From contig URFJ01000003.1 of assembly GCA_900547135.1 (NCBI GenBank), positions 1 to 40,127 of the forward strand: a DNA stretch of 40,127 nucleotides, given 5' to 3'. Numbering within the stretch: position 1 is the stretch's first letter; every line of letters begins with the position of its first letter. This stretch comes from an uncultured Eubacteriales bacterium (GTDB lineage Bacteria > Bacillota > Clostridia > Christensenellales > CAG-138). Of this stretch, positions 8,091 to 16,071 are shown one piece after another. Under the pieces are notes generated by a model, which was given only the letters and a program-made list of their open reading frames with translations, did no database searches and had not been told where the DNA came from. Made by a program: the position numbers and the translations under genes.

Positions 8091-8120
8091 TTTACATTGA
8101 TTGGTTTAAAATGATACAAT
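8091..8120 (+). promoter_or_regulatory. Promoter of the SOS polymerase operon
   Basis: TTTACA (8091-8096), an 18-base spacer, and TACAAT (8115-8120); each box matches five of six consensus bases. The LexA box begins six bases after the -10, where it would cover the start of transcription. Confidence 0.55.
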
Positions 8121-8125
8121 TATTT

Positions 8126-8139
8126 AGAACAAATGTTCT
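8126..8139. promoter_or_regulatory. LexA (DinR) SOS box
   Basis: AGAACAAATGTTCT is a six-base inverted repeat with the core GAAC-N4-GTTC, which is the Gram-positive LexA operator pattern. It overlaps the expected transcription start of the operon encoding a Y-family polymerase, a classic SOS target, so LexA bound here would block the promoter. Confidence 0.8.
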
Positions 8140-8151
8140 AGGAGGGATCGT

Positions 8152-8397
8152 ATGAAACGCTATAATAAAGCAACCCGTGTACTAGTGGATTTTGATACGT
8201 TAGGACAAGCAAGCCCCGTGTATTTCTTAGCCTCATGCGGGGAGCGCGCAAAGGTAAGCCGTGTAATTTCCGTGGCTGAGGAGCGCTGGGGGTACAAATC
8301 ATTTATGCGGTTCCGTATAGAGTTTAACGGGCGAAATGCCGAACTTTGCTGGGATAGAAGCAATGACAGGTGGTTTTTAACAAAGGAGGGCGCATGA
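8152..8397 (+). CDS. Small protein encoded with the SOS polymerase (DUF6504-like)
   Basis: An 81-residue basic protein of unknown function. It has P-V-Y-F near residue 22, a W-G-Y segment, and ends with the pattern E-L-C-W-D-x-x-x-x-R-W-F-L. That layout resembles the small DUF6504-type proteins found beside translesion polymerase genes, but the match is from memory. GGAGGG stands five bases before the ATG. Its TGA overlaps the ATG of the polymerase gene (ATGA), so the two are translationally coupled and share the LexA-controlled promoter. A role in translesion synthesis is inferred only from this coupling. Confidence 0.75.
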   Translation: MKRYNKATRVLVDFDTLGQASPVYFLASCGERAKVSRVISVAEERWGYKSFMRFRIEFNGRNAELCWDRSNDRWFLTKEGA

Positions 8398-9611
8398 GCA
8401 TACTGCATGTGGACTTAAACTCGTTTTATGCACACTGTGCGGTGCTAGGCGGCGGGGGAAAATATTCGTTTGATACCCCTCTTATAGTTGGCGGGGACCG
8501 CCAGAAGCGCCACGGCATAGTGCTAGCAGCCACTTACCCTGTAAAGGCTAAGGGAGTACATGCCGGCATGACGCTGAGCGCGGCGCTGTCTTTATGCCCA
8601 GGAGCGATTGTGGAAAAGGCGGACTTTGACGCATACATGCGTTACTCAGGCCTGTTTATGCGTATAATACAGGATTATTCACCGCTGGTAACACGCTATG
8701 GAATAGACGAGGCATATTTGGACTATAAGGGCTGCGAACACCTTTTTGGAGACGCCGCGCAAGTAGCTAATACAATAAGAAAAAGGGTTAAGGATGAGCT
8801 TGGCCTGACCGTGTCCGTGGGCGCAGGCGATAATCCGCTTATGGCAAAGATGGGTTCAGATTATAAAAAACCGGACGCTGTTACTATAGTTACGCCCGAA
8901 TTCTGGACTGGCAGCATTATGCCCCTGCCTGTAGGCCGTCTGATATATGTAGGGCGTTGTACGCAACATCGGTTAAGCTCCATAGGCATACATACCATAG
9001 AGGAACTTGCAAGCGCGCCAGAGGGGATGCTTAGAAGCATGTTCGGCATAGTTGGAAGACAAATGTGGTTAAACGCGAACGGAATTGATGATACCCGCAT
9101 AGGCGAAACGTTTGAGCAGAAGAGCATAAGCAGTTCGATTACACTTCCGGGGGATGTCAATACCCTTGACGAGCTGTACATAGCGCTTCTCGTTCAGCTT
9201 GATAAGGTGGCATACAGGCTTAGATCAATGCGAATGTGCGCGCGGAGCGTAGGCGTATACGTCCGCTATAGCGATTTTAAGGGAAAGGGTAAGCAAACGC
9301 GTCTGATTTATCCCACAGACGTTACCGAGGAGCTGTATGCAACCGCCAGACAGCTCATTAAGCCGTTGCTATGCGACAGGCCAATAAGGCTTGTGGGCGT
9401 CAAAGTATCCTCCCTAAGCGGCGGGGGAGGACAGATATCAATGTTTGAAGACCATAGGCACGATCGGCTAAGACGTATGGACGCGGCTGTAGACGCGATA
9501 CGCGACCGGTTTGGAAGGAATATAATACTGCGCGCAAGTGAGCTTGTGCATAATATGGGTTGCGGCCCCGAAGTCGTAGGTTTTACCCCGTTTGATAGGA
9601 GAGGTTTTTGA
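8394..9611 (+). CDS. dinB: Y-family DNA polymerase (DNA polymerase IV type)
   Basis: A translesion DNA polymerase of 405 residues. The palm motifs are present: H-V-D-L-N-S-F-Y-A at the N-terminus with the first metal-binding Asp, and Y-G-I-D-E-A-Y-L-D with the catalytic Asp-Glu. The finger segment P-V-K-A-K-G-V-H-A-G-M follows the usual pattern. Near the C-terminus Q-I-S-M-F matches a beta-clamp binding motif. I chose ATG 8394, which has AAAGGAGGGCGC before it and overlaps the stop of the small upstream gene; an earlier GTG at 8370 has no site of its own. Expression should rise with DNA damage through the LexA box at 8126-8139. Confidence 0.93.
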   Translation: MSILHVDLNSFYAHCAVLGGGGKYSFDTPLIVGGDRQKRHGIVLAATYPVKAKGVHAGMTLSAALSLCPGAIVEKADFDAYMRYSGLFMRIIQDYSPLVTRYGIDEAYLDYKGCEHLFGDAAQVANTIRKRVKDELGLTVSVGAGDNPLMAKMGSDYKKPDAVTIVTPEFWTGSIMPLPVGRLIYVGRCTQHRLSSIGIHTIEELASAPEGMLRSMFGIVGRQMWLNANGIDDTRIGETFEQKSISSSITLPGDVNTLDELYIALLVQLDKVAYRLRSMRMCARSVGVYVRYSDFKGKGKQTRLIYPTDVTEELYATARQLIKPLLCDRPIRLVGVKVSSLSGGGGQISMFEDHRHDRLRRMDAAVDAIRDRFGRNIILRASELVHNMGCGPEVVGFTPFDRRGF

Positions 9612-9964
9612 CAGACCGTATTATTAAGAATAAAGGGGGTACTTTAGTATATTTTAAAATGGTGTGTTTACCTTTAAAAACCTCGCCTTCAGTCTTTTCA
9701 TAGCCGCATTTCGCATTAATGTAAGAGTACTTAAATATAATAAGAAGCTTCTTATCACGGATAAACGCAAATCGCATTTTATACCTTAAATTCCTAGGAC
9801 CGTTAAACCGGCGGGCAGTGAACTGCATGAAAATTGCTCAGTCATATCTATCCTATATAAGCCATAAACAAAAGATTATGAAAGCCCCGCCGCCTGGCCA
9901 TTGCGTGTAATACCCGCCGCCGTACGCGAATAACCATATATCAGTTAAAGGATGGAGGGGTAAA
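9612..9964. other. Non-coding stretch with a short perfect palindrome
   Basis: No gene is supported on either strand. The only structure seen is the 14-base palindrome TAAGAAGCTTCTTA at 9741-9754, with no T-run and no clear promoter next to it. The last 15 bases hold the ribosome-binding site of the next gene. Confidence 0.5.
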
Positions 9965-10657
9965 GTGATACAGAAGAAACAAAAAGGCGTGGGCATTGCC
10001 CTTAATATGCTGCTTGTACTCATCATAGCGGCATTATATTTGGTGACTTTGCAGCCGGATATGCTGCCGGTTCCCGCATCCGGAAGCCCGGTGTACAGAG
10101 GGGAAGCATCGGAAAAACTGTCCTTGCAGTGGATTGTAAACTACAATGCCAAGTCGATGCATGATATACTGGATATATTAAAGGAGTATGACGCTAAGAC
10201 TACGTTTATTGTAAGCGGGGAATGGGCTTCGGCCAATCCGGCATCGCTTATGAGGATGGCCTCGGACGGCCACGAAATAGGGACCATGGGAAATAATCCC
10301 TATGAGGACGGCAATCTTTCTTGGGTTATGCAGGATATAACGGACGCGGAGGGCATAATAGAGTCTATAAGCGGTGTAAAGCCCAAATTATATTATTCGG
10401 GAAACCGGCGAAACTCCGTATCATCCCGCGCGGCTAAAAAGCTGGGGATTACGCATGTCATGGGTACTGTGGACCTTCTTTGCGCCCAGGGTGCTGCCGA
10501 TGACATAGTAAAGCGCGCCGAATCCCTTGCGCAAGGCAATATAGTTTTGATGCAACCCACGAAGCAGGCTGCCGAGGCATTGGACGGACTGTTTGAATTA
10601 CTCAAGAGTAAGGGATTGCATGTCGTGACGACAGGTGAGATAATAAATAATGGGTGA
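9965..10657 (+). CDS. Polysaccharide deacetylase-like (NodB fold) protein with degenerate active site, YlxY-like
   Basis: The 230-residue protein has an N-terminal membrane segment (about residues 10-28) and a NodB-like domain. The domain is recognised from D-I-L-K-E-Y-D-A-K-T-T-F-I-V-S-G-E-W, M-A-S-D-G-H-E-I-G and a late R-A-A-K-K-L-G-I. Active members have T-F-D-D-G at the first strand and an H-x-x-x-H motif after H-E-I-G; here the first strand reads L-Q-W-I-V-N-Y-N and H-E-I-G is followed by T-M-G-N-N. The metal-binding Asp and both His are therefore missing, and catalysis is unlikely. GTG start with GGAGGGG before it. The next gene is an M16 peptidase; Bacillus shows the same order, ylxY followed by ymxG (mlpA). 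Confidence 0.8.
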   Translation: MIQKKQKGVGIALNMLLVLIIAALYLVTLQPDMLPVPASGSPVYRGEASEKLSLQWIVNYNAKSMHDILDILKEYDAKTTFIVSGEWASANPASLMRMASDGHEIGTMGNNPYEDGNLSWVMQDITDAEGIIESISGVKPKLYYSGNRRNSVSSRAAKKLGITHVMGTVDLLCAQGAADDIVKRAESLAQGNIVLMQPTKQAAEALDGLFELLKSKGLHVVTTGEIINNG

Positions 10658-10720
10658 TTATGCTATAGCTAGTTTGAGCTGGGAATTTAAGAAAAACCAC
10701 GAAATGGAGAAGAACAGTAG

Positions 10721-11986
10721 ATGAACATATTTGAGGACAAGCTGTCAAATGGAGTACGTGTAGTTTCGGAAAGGCTTAAGGATTATAGATCGGTATCGAT
10801 CAGTTTATGGGTGAAGGCCGGCTCCGTTGATGAGGGCGAAGGCGAGGGCGGCATTTCACACTTTATTGAACATATGATCTTTAAGGGCACGAAAAACCGG
10901 ACAGCTTCGGAGATCGCCTCTCAGATGGATGCACTGGGCGGAAACCTAAATGCCTTTACGTCAAAAGAATGCACATGCTTCTATGCAAAGGTGCTGGACG
11001 AGCATCTTCCCCTTGCTGCGGACATGATTTCGGACATGGCGCTAAATTCCAGGCTTTCAGTCGATGATATTGAGCGCGAGAAGGGCGTTATCGTTGAAGA
11101 GATAAACATGGCCGCAGATAGCCCTGAGGACATTGCCCATGAAGCGATAGTTTCTCTAATGTTTGAGGGCGACCCCCTGCAAAAACCCATACTGGGAACC
11201 ACGCAAAGCGTTATGGGCATGACAAGGGACGACATGGTCAACTATATGGCTAAGCGTTACATTGCTGGAAATATGGTTATAGCGTGCGCCGGCAACTTCG
11301 AGCGGGAAAGCCTTATTGATATCCTGGAGAGGAGCTTTAGGGACGTATCTGTAGCTGACGCCGCACAGGATAGGAATTATGGCAGTATGAGGCAGGACAG
11401 GGCTATTAAATCCATACACAAGGATATAGAGCAGGTTCATATATGTTTAGGCCTTCCAGGCTATCCAATGGATACAAAAGGTCAGTATCCGCTGGTCGCC
11501 CTCAGCAACATCCTTGGGGGAACCATGAGCTCGAGATTGTTTCAGCGCATAAGGGAGGAAATGGGCCTGGCCTATTCGGTATACTCATTCCCAACGTCGT
11601 ACTGTACGGCTGGTTATTTCGGGCTTTACGCCGGCGCCGGAGATAAGCAGGCTGAAACGGTAATCGATATAATGATGGAGGAGCTCTACAGGCTTAAAAA
11701 GGATGGCCTGACCGATGCTGAATTGAGAAGAAGTAAGGAGCAGCTTAAGGGAAGCTATATACTTGGCCTTGAGAGCACATCATCCCATGCGTCGGCCATA
11801 GGGAAATCAGCCCTGCTCAGGGGTAAGGTAAGCTCTGAGCACGAAGTACTGGATCGCGTGCAGTCCATAACTATGGACGACATAAACGGGATAATACCCA
11901 ATGTGCTTGATTTCAGCCGTCTTTGCACAGCATTTGTAGGCAGGGACTGCGAGCGGCTGGCCAGCAAGATGGAGGAATATAAATAA
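10721..11986 (+). CDS. M16-family zinc peptidase (YmxG/MlpA-like)
   Basis: A processing-peptidase-like protein of 421 residues. The inverted zinc motif H-x-x-E-H is present in G-I-S-H-F-I-E-H-M-I-F-K-G-T, with the downstream Glu in E-R-E-K-G-V-I-V-E-E-I. The second half has G-G-T-M-S-S-R-L-F-Q-x-I-R-E-x-x-G-L-A-Y-S-V-Y, the conserved Arg/Tyr region of M16 proteins that closes the chamber. No signal peptide is seen, so it should act in the cytoplasm. A weak GGAG lies 13 bases before the ATG. It follows the YlxY-like gene by 63 bases, matching the Bacillus ylxY-ymxG pair, and is followed by two hairpins. Confidence 0.92.
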   Translation: MNIFEDKLSNGVRVVSERLKDYRSVSISLWVKAGSVDEGEGEGGISHFIEHMIFKGTKNRTASEIASQMDALGGNLNAFTSKECTCFYAKVLDEHLPLAADMISDMALNSRLSVDDIEREKGVIVEEINMAADSPEDIAHEAIVSLMFEGDPLQKPILGTTQSVMGMTRDDMVNYMAKRYIAGNMVIACAGNFERESLIDILERSFRDVSVADAAQDRNYGSMRQDRAIKSIHKDIEQVHICLGLPGYPMDTKGQYPLVALSNILGGTMSSRLFQRIREEMGLAYSVYSFPTSYCTAGYFGLYAGAGDKQAETVIDIMMEELYRLKKDGLTDAELRRSKEQLKGSYILGLESTSSHASAIGKSALLRGKVSSEHEVLDRVQSITMDDINGIIPNVLDFSRLCTAFVGRDCERLASKMEEYK

Positions 11987-11990
11987 TAGG

Positions 11991-12029
11991 TTCTGGGACG
12001 CTACGCCTATATGACGTAGGGTCCCAGAA
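11991..12029 (+). terminator. Strong hairpin after the M16 peptidase gene
   Basis: TTCTGGGACGCTACG (11991-12005) pairs with CGTAGGGTCCCAGAA (12015-12029), 14 of 15 positions, with a nine-base loop. It starts four bases after the stop codon. The following TTGCATT is a poor U-tract, so it may be a weak terminator or a 3'-end stabiliser. Confidence 0.5.
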
Positions 12030-12073
12030 TTGCATTCGGAAATTTCCAGACAGGGCATACAAATCATTGAAAG

Positions 12074-12098
12074 CGCTTTGATTAAAGAAGCGTTTTTT
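12074..12098 (+). terminator. Weak intrinsic terminator
   Basis: CGCTT (12074-12078) pairs with AAGCG (12088-12092) and is followed at once by six T. The stem is short, but the T-run is good. It is the second stop signal after the M16 gene. Confidence 0.45.
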
Positions 12099-12369
12099 AA
12101 TCCCTAGCGAAATAATTACAATAGATCATTGATGACAATAAGCCAAATCATCCCTCTGAATACCGTTGTAGCTTGCACCCTCGGGGCACGCAATTTTAAA
12201 TGTTTTGTAAGTTTTCTGTGTACATAGCTCAATAACACTTTAAAAAATACTTTGATTCATATAAAATATTGTAATTAAGGGCGTTAAACTGTCGAGGGAT
12301 AAAACGGGTTTGTAAATTGGCTGGCAGGGAATAAAAGCCACAGCCCGTACGCTGACGAATGGAGGTAGC
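12099..12369. other. Non-coding stretch before the HlyD-like gene
   Basis: AT-rich. A 31-codon frame from 12132 has no ribosome-binding site and is not supported. I see no convincing promoter with both boxes. The final bases carry GGAGG for the next gene. Confidence 0.45.
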
Positions 12370-13611
12370 ATGACTAAAAGGACCAGATTAAAGCTAAAGC
12401 CGAAGTTCTATATATTTATTGCTATAGCGGCGGCGGCAGTCATAGGACTGCTGATACTGTTCATACCGGGAAGAAGCTGGGGTGTGGTGTCATACGGGGG
12501 GGTTGGAACGAACAGGGATGTGAGCACCGCCATAATCAGGGACGAAGAATCAATCACTGTGGAGAAGTACGACAAGCTGATCTATCTGACAAAGGAGGGC
12601 CAGCATGTAGATATTGACGCTCCAATAGCCCAGGTATTAAAGTGGGGTTACAGCGATGATATGATGCAGTCGCTCCTTCAGATTGAGAGTGAAATATATC
12701 GGAAGCAGTCCGAGCTTATGTCCGGCGTGAGCGACGCGGACCTTGACGGCATTAATGCAAGTATTATGGTGGTTTTAAAATCAATAAGGGAATCCGTTAT
12801 GCAGAATTCAGGAAAGGATCTTTTGGACCTGGAAATAGAGCTTAAGAGCCTTTTGAACAGCCGAAGCCAAAGGCTCAAGGACAAGGTATACGCATCAGAG
12901 GAACTCTCTGCCCTTTATGCCGAGGAGGAAATAAGGCAGACCCAGATATCACAATGGTCAAGCAGCATTGTAGCTACAAAAAGCGGTAAGGTAAGTTTTT
13001 ATTTTGATGGGTTTGAGCAGGCGCTTAACGCCCAGAAGCTTGACATGATAACCTCTGATTTGGTATCGCGTGCCTTAAGCGGAACGGGGGCTGGTTCTTC
13101 CCCCGAAGACGGATCGGCGCTATTATACAGGCTGGTGCAGGACGGCGAATGGTACTGCGCGTTTTTAACCAATGCTTACGACCCGCTCAGGGTTGTCGAG
13201 GGAGAGGCGTACACCGTTGTTTTTGACGGGTTTTCAGCGATCTATAGTGGTACAGCGCTCGCACCTGTTATTTCAGGGAGCAAAGTTGTAAATATTCTGA
13301 AGTTTACCACGGAGTTGGGTCCGTTTATGGGCATCAGATCAATAAAGGCCAACGTATCGATTGAAGCGACGGGAATTAGGGTTGATGAGGATGCGCTGCG
13401 CGTCCAGAAGAATTCTGAGGGCATATACGGACCGCCTTATATCGAAATAGACATGGGCGACTCCAAGACCATCGTGGAGGTTGACGTTCTTGGAATAGAG
13501 AATGGAAAAGCGATAATAAGGCCTAAAGAGGGATCGCTTGCGGAAGGTCAGCGCTTTGTCAAGCCGGGCGTCAGCCTGTGGACTAAGTTGAAGGAGGCCA
13601 TAAAAGGATGA
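12370..13611 (+). CDS. HlyD-like membrane-anchored protein of the sepF cluster
   Basis: The 413-residue protein has a basic N-terminus, one membrane helix (about residues 12-32) and an extracytoplasmic part. That part begins with a short barrel/lipoyl-like segment (D-E-E-S-I-T-V-E-K and Y-L-T-K-E-G-Q-H-V-D), followed by a predicted coiled coil (about residues 95-200). A second beta-rich part follows (S-G-K-V-S-F-Y-F-D-G-F-E). This is the layout of HlyD-family adaptor subunits, though no transporter partner is adjacent. GGAGGTAGC precedes the ATG. Its stop overlaps the yggS start (ATGA), and the run goes on to sepF. From memory, such proteins are common at this place in Clostridia, so a role in the envelope during division is an inference. 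Confidence 0.75.
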   Translation: MTKRTRLKLKPKFYIFIAIAAAAVIGLLILFIPGRSWGVVSYGGVGTNRDVSTAIIRDEESITVEKYDKLIYLTKEGQHVDIDAPIAQVLKWGYSDDMMQSLLQIESEIYRKQSELMSGVSDADLDGINASIMVVLKSIRESVMQNSGKDLLDLEIELKSLLNSRSQRLKDKVYASEELSALYAEEEIRQTQISQWSSSIVATKSGKVSFYFDGFEQALNAQKLDMITSDLVSRALSGTGAGSSPEDGSALLYRLVQDGEWYCAFLTNAYDPLRVVEGEAYTVVFDGFSAIYSGTALAPVISGSKVVNILKFTTELGPFMGIRSIKANVSIEATGIRVDEDALRVQKNSEGIYGPPYIEIDMGDSKTIVEVDVLGIENGKAIIRPKEGSLAEGQRFVKPGVSLWTKLKEAIKG

Positions 13612-14297
13612 CTGATGTACGGGGGAATTTAAATGCCATAATGGAAAATATCGGGGCGTCAGCAGCGGTTTTTGGCAGGAATATGGATGATATAGAACTA
13701 ATCGCCGTGACAAAATACGTAGACGTCCCAAGGATACAGGCTGCAGTTGACGCAGGTGTTTCCAGCATAGGAGAAAACCGTGTTCAGGAGTTGCTCAGCA
13801 AGCTGGACTTTTACGATTCGCTAAATTTACGAAAACATTTTATTGGACAACTCCAAACAAATAAGGTAAAATATGTGACAGGCAAGGTAGCGCTCATACA
13901 GTCGGTGGATAGGCTTCCGCTGGCGTCCGCGATAAGCAGGCGCGCTGAGGAACTCAATATTGTGCAGGATGTTCTAATTGAGGTAAATGTAGGAAACGAG
14001 CCTCAAAAGGGCGGCATAACGGCCGACGGGCTTACCGGTTTGTTAGAAACGGTTTCCGCTATGCCAGGCATTGCGGTAAAGGGGCTAATGTGCATACCCC
14101 CGGTAATGGGCGAACCGGATGCGCGGAAATATTTTTCCGCTATGCATAGACTGTTCCTCAAGCTTGGCCAGGATAGGATAGAAGGCGTGGAGATGCGATA
14201 CCTATCCATGGGCATGAGCGGGGACTACGGCGTGGCTATTGAGGAAGGGGCAAACATGGTGCGAATAGGTACAGCGTTGTTTGTCGGCAGAATCTAG
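13608..14297 (+). CDS. YggS/YlmE-family pyridoxal-phosphate homeostasis protein
   Basis: A cytoplasmic PLP-binding protein (229 residues) that keeps vitamin B6 and amino-acid pools balanced; no enzyme reaction is known for the family. The PLP lysine lies in L-I-A-V-T-K-Y-V. Other family marks are I-G-E-N-R-V-Q-E, H-F-I-G-Q-L-Q-T-N-K, L-M-C-I-P-P and L-S-M-G-M-S-G-D-Y, then the phosphate-binding R-I-G-T-A-L-F-V-G close to the end. It starts inside the stop of the HlyD-like gene and lies directly before sepF, the usual order in Gram-positive division clusters (ylmE-sepF). Confidence 0.95.
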   Translation: MTDVRGNLNAIMENIGASAAVFGRNMDDIELIAVTKYVDVPRIQAAVDAGVSSIGENRVQELLSKLDFYDSLNLRKHFIGQLQTNKVKYVTGKVALIQSVDRLPLASAISRRAEELNIVQDVLIEVNVGNEPQKGGITADGLTGLLETVSAMPGIAVKGLMCIPPVMGEPDARKYFSAMHRLFLKLGQDRIEGVEMRYLSMGMSGDYGVAIEEGANMVRIGTALFVGRI

Positions 14298-14391
14298 CAC
14301 GCAACCGGCATAGCATACATATATACAGCGAATATGCCGGTTAACACAACTATTTCTCCAAGCGCCGAAACAAAAGATTGGAGGAATCATC

Positions 14392-14856
14392 ATGGCAGGT
14401 AAACTCAATAAGTTCCTAAAAAACATCGGCTTTGCCGAAGATGAGGAATTCGACGACGAGGACGAGTTCGAATTCGAAGATGATTATGAGGACCAGGTAG
14501 AAGAGAAGGAACCCATACATTCCTTCGGCAAGTCTAAGAAGGCGCCTTCCAGGGCTAATGTGGTCAGTCTGCCCACAGCTGCTCAACAGAAGGTCATAAT
14601 CTACTGCCCAATCGGCTATGAGGATACGAAGAGCATTATCGATAACTTCAAGAGCCGCAAGCCCGTCATAGTCAATATGGCGGAAATGGCTGAGAGCGAT
14701 GTGCAAACCGCTCAAAGGATTATCGACTGCATAGCAGGAGCTATATATGCTCTCGGAGGAACCCTGAAGAAGGTCGAAACCGGTATATACCTCATGGCTC
14801 CTATAAACTGTGAGGTGGTGGGCAATGGACCGGCCCAGCCGGACGATATGCCGTAA
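14392..14856 (+). CDS. sepF: Cell division protein SepF
   Basis: SepF bundles FtsZ filaments and tethers them to the membrane at the division site. The 154-residue protein begins with a short amphipathic stretch (M-A-G-K-L-N-K-F-L-K-N-I-G-F) expected to bind membrane, followed by a very acidic linker rich in Asp and Glu (residues 16-43). The globular domain contains P-I-G-Y-E-D-T-K-S-I-I-D-N-F-K-S-R-K-P-V-I-V-N-M and Q-R-I-I-D-C-I-A-G-A-I-Y-A-L-G-G, both typical of SepF. TTGGAGG lies ten bases before the ATG. The ylmG and ylmH genes that often follow are missing; a DivIVA-domain gene comes next. Confidence 0.96.
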   Translation: MAGKLNKFLKNIGFAEDEEFDDEDEFEFEDDYEDQVEEKEPIHSFGKSKKAPSRANVVSLPTAAQQKVIIYCPIGYEDTKSIIDNFKSRKPVIVNMAEMAESDVQTAQRIIDCIAGAIYALGGTLKKVETGIYLMAPINCEVVGNGPAQPDDMP

Positions 14857-14864
14857 GTGGGCTG

Positions 14865-14909
14865 TCCGCCGTAGTTTGGATCATTTCCGAATTTACGGCG
14901 GATTTATTT
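14865..14909 (+). terminator. Terminator after sepF
   Basis: TCCGCCGTA (14865-14873) pairs perfectly with TACGGCGGA (14894-14902). The loop is about 20 bases and the stem is followed by TTTATTTG. It may end the HlyD-like/yggS/sepF transcript. Confidence 0.6.
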
Positions 14910-14978
14910 GACTCAAGTTGGGAGCGAATTAATTCGTATTTTGCGGTTTTGCCGTTAACATGATTAGAAAGCGGATGT

Positions 14979-15326
14979 ATGAAAAGAAAAGATATAATTG
15001 ACAAAAGGTTTTTAAGCTCCTTTAGCGGATATGACAGGGAGGAAGTGGACGGTTTCCTAGATGAAATTGTACTGGAGTTTGAAAAGCGCGAGAGGGCATA
15101 TCAAAATCTCTTAAATGAGCTAAATAAGAGGAGAGAGCGGCAGGACCTTTCGGCAGCGGTTGTCTCACGGGCGGATTATGACGAGCTTAGGCATCAACTG
15201 AGTGAGCGCGAAGGCGAGTGCCATAGATTGAGAGTCGAGCTTAAGGCCTGTAAGGATGAACTTAATAAGCTTAAAACATACCTAAAGGTATTGGCCAGGG
15301 AGCTGAAAAAATACAGGTCGGAGTAA
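14979..15326 (+). CDS. DivIVA-domain protein
   Basis: The 115-residue protein opens with D-I-I-D-K-R-F-L-S-S-F-S-G-Y-D-R-E-E-V-D-G-F-L-D-E-I, the conserved DivIVA N-terminal segment that binds curved membrane and starts a coiled coil. The rest is a charged coiled coil. It is shorter than classic DivIVA (about 150-230 residues) and nearer in size to GpsB-like or minimal DivIVA-domain proteins. The ribosome-binding site is weak (GAAAGCGG). Its place after sepF supports a role in division or polar growth. The next gene, ogt, starts 51 bases after its stop. Confidence 0.85.
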   Translation: MKRKDIIDKRFLSSFSGYDREEVDGFLDEIVLEFEKRERAYQNLLNELNKRRERQDLSAAVVSRADYDELRHQLSEREGECHRLRVELKACKDELNKLKTYLKVLARELKKYRSE

Positions 15327-15377
15327 GTGCGGGGAGCTTTGAAATGTATTTTAGGCTCTCCTATAAAAGGAGGTACT

Positions 15378-15881
15378 ATGAAAGCCTTTAAAAAATTTGA
15401 TTCGCCAATAGGAGCAATATTTATCGCTGAGGATGAGGGCTACATAACACAAATTTCGCTTGCAGGGAAGCCCTTGGATGCATATGAGCAGGACACGGAA
15501 CTGTTGAGTGGGGCCTATAAGCAGCTCGGCGAGTATTTTACAGGAAAAAGGAAACGTTTTGAGCTACCAGTATTGCTTAGGGGATCGGATTTTCAAAACA
15601 GGGTATGGAAGGCGCTTATGGATATCCCATACGGTTCGGCAATGAGTTATTCACAGGTTGCCGCAGCAATAGGAATGCCAATGGCCGCTCGCGCTGTTGG
15701 CGGGGCCTGTTCCGCGAATCCTTTGCTCATTGCAGTTCCCTGCCACAGGGTTCTTAGAAATGACGGGGGCCTCGGCGGATTTGCAGTTGGGCTGGAGCCT
15801 AAACGATACCTGCTCAACCTTGAGGGAATACATTGGCTTAAAGGGGGCGTTGCGGCCAGGGATGGTAAGGAGGCTAAATAA
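15378..15881 (+). CDS. ogt: Methylated-DNA--protein-cysteine methyltransferase
   Basis: A suicide DNA-repair protein that moves the alkyl group from O6-alkylguanine to its own cysteine. The active site P-C-H-R-V is present in L-I-A-V-P-C-H-R-V-L-R-N-D-G, with the helix-turn-helix segment Y-S-Q-V-A-A-A-I-G before it and N-P-L at the usual place. It has 167 residues from ATG 15378, which has AAAGGAGGTACT directly before it; the frame is open further upstream to the divIVA-like gene stop, but without a better site. C-terminal G-L-E-P-K-R-Y-L-L-N-L-E-G is also conserved. Confidence 0.95.
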   Translation: MKAFKKFDSPIGAIFIAEDEGYITQISLAGKPLDAYEQDTELLSGAYKQLGEYFTGKRKRFELPVLLRGSDFQNRVWKALMDIPYGSAMSYSQVAAAIGMPMAARAVGGACSANPLLIAVPCHRVLRNDGGLGGFAVGLEPKRYLLNLEGIHWLKGGVAARDGKEAK

Positions 15882-15980
15882 ATATCACCATCTGGACAAA
15901 ACAGCCAATGCATTAATCAACCTAAAACTTTCTTATATAACAAAATAAATTAGATTGCTGATTAAATTTACGAATCACTT

Positions 15981-16026
15981 TAAATAAAAAAGAACCTATA
16001 TCCGAATTCTACACATATAGGTTCTT
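15981..16026. terminator. Bidirectional terminator between ogt and ferritin
   Basis: AAGAACCTATAT (15990-16001) pairs perfectly with ATATAGGTTCTT (16015-16026). On the minus strand it is followed by TTTTTATTTAAAG, a good U-tract for ending the ferritin transcript. On the plus strand the tail is weaker. Confidence 0.75.
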
Positions 16027-16071
16027 ATCTAAATATGCAATGTCAAACCATCACATTGCTGTCAATGGGTT

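Noticed and set aside
12132..12227. Frame of 31 codons in the gap before the HlyD-like gene
   Set aside because: It has no ribosome-binding site and unlikely composition.
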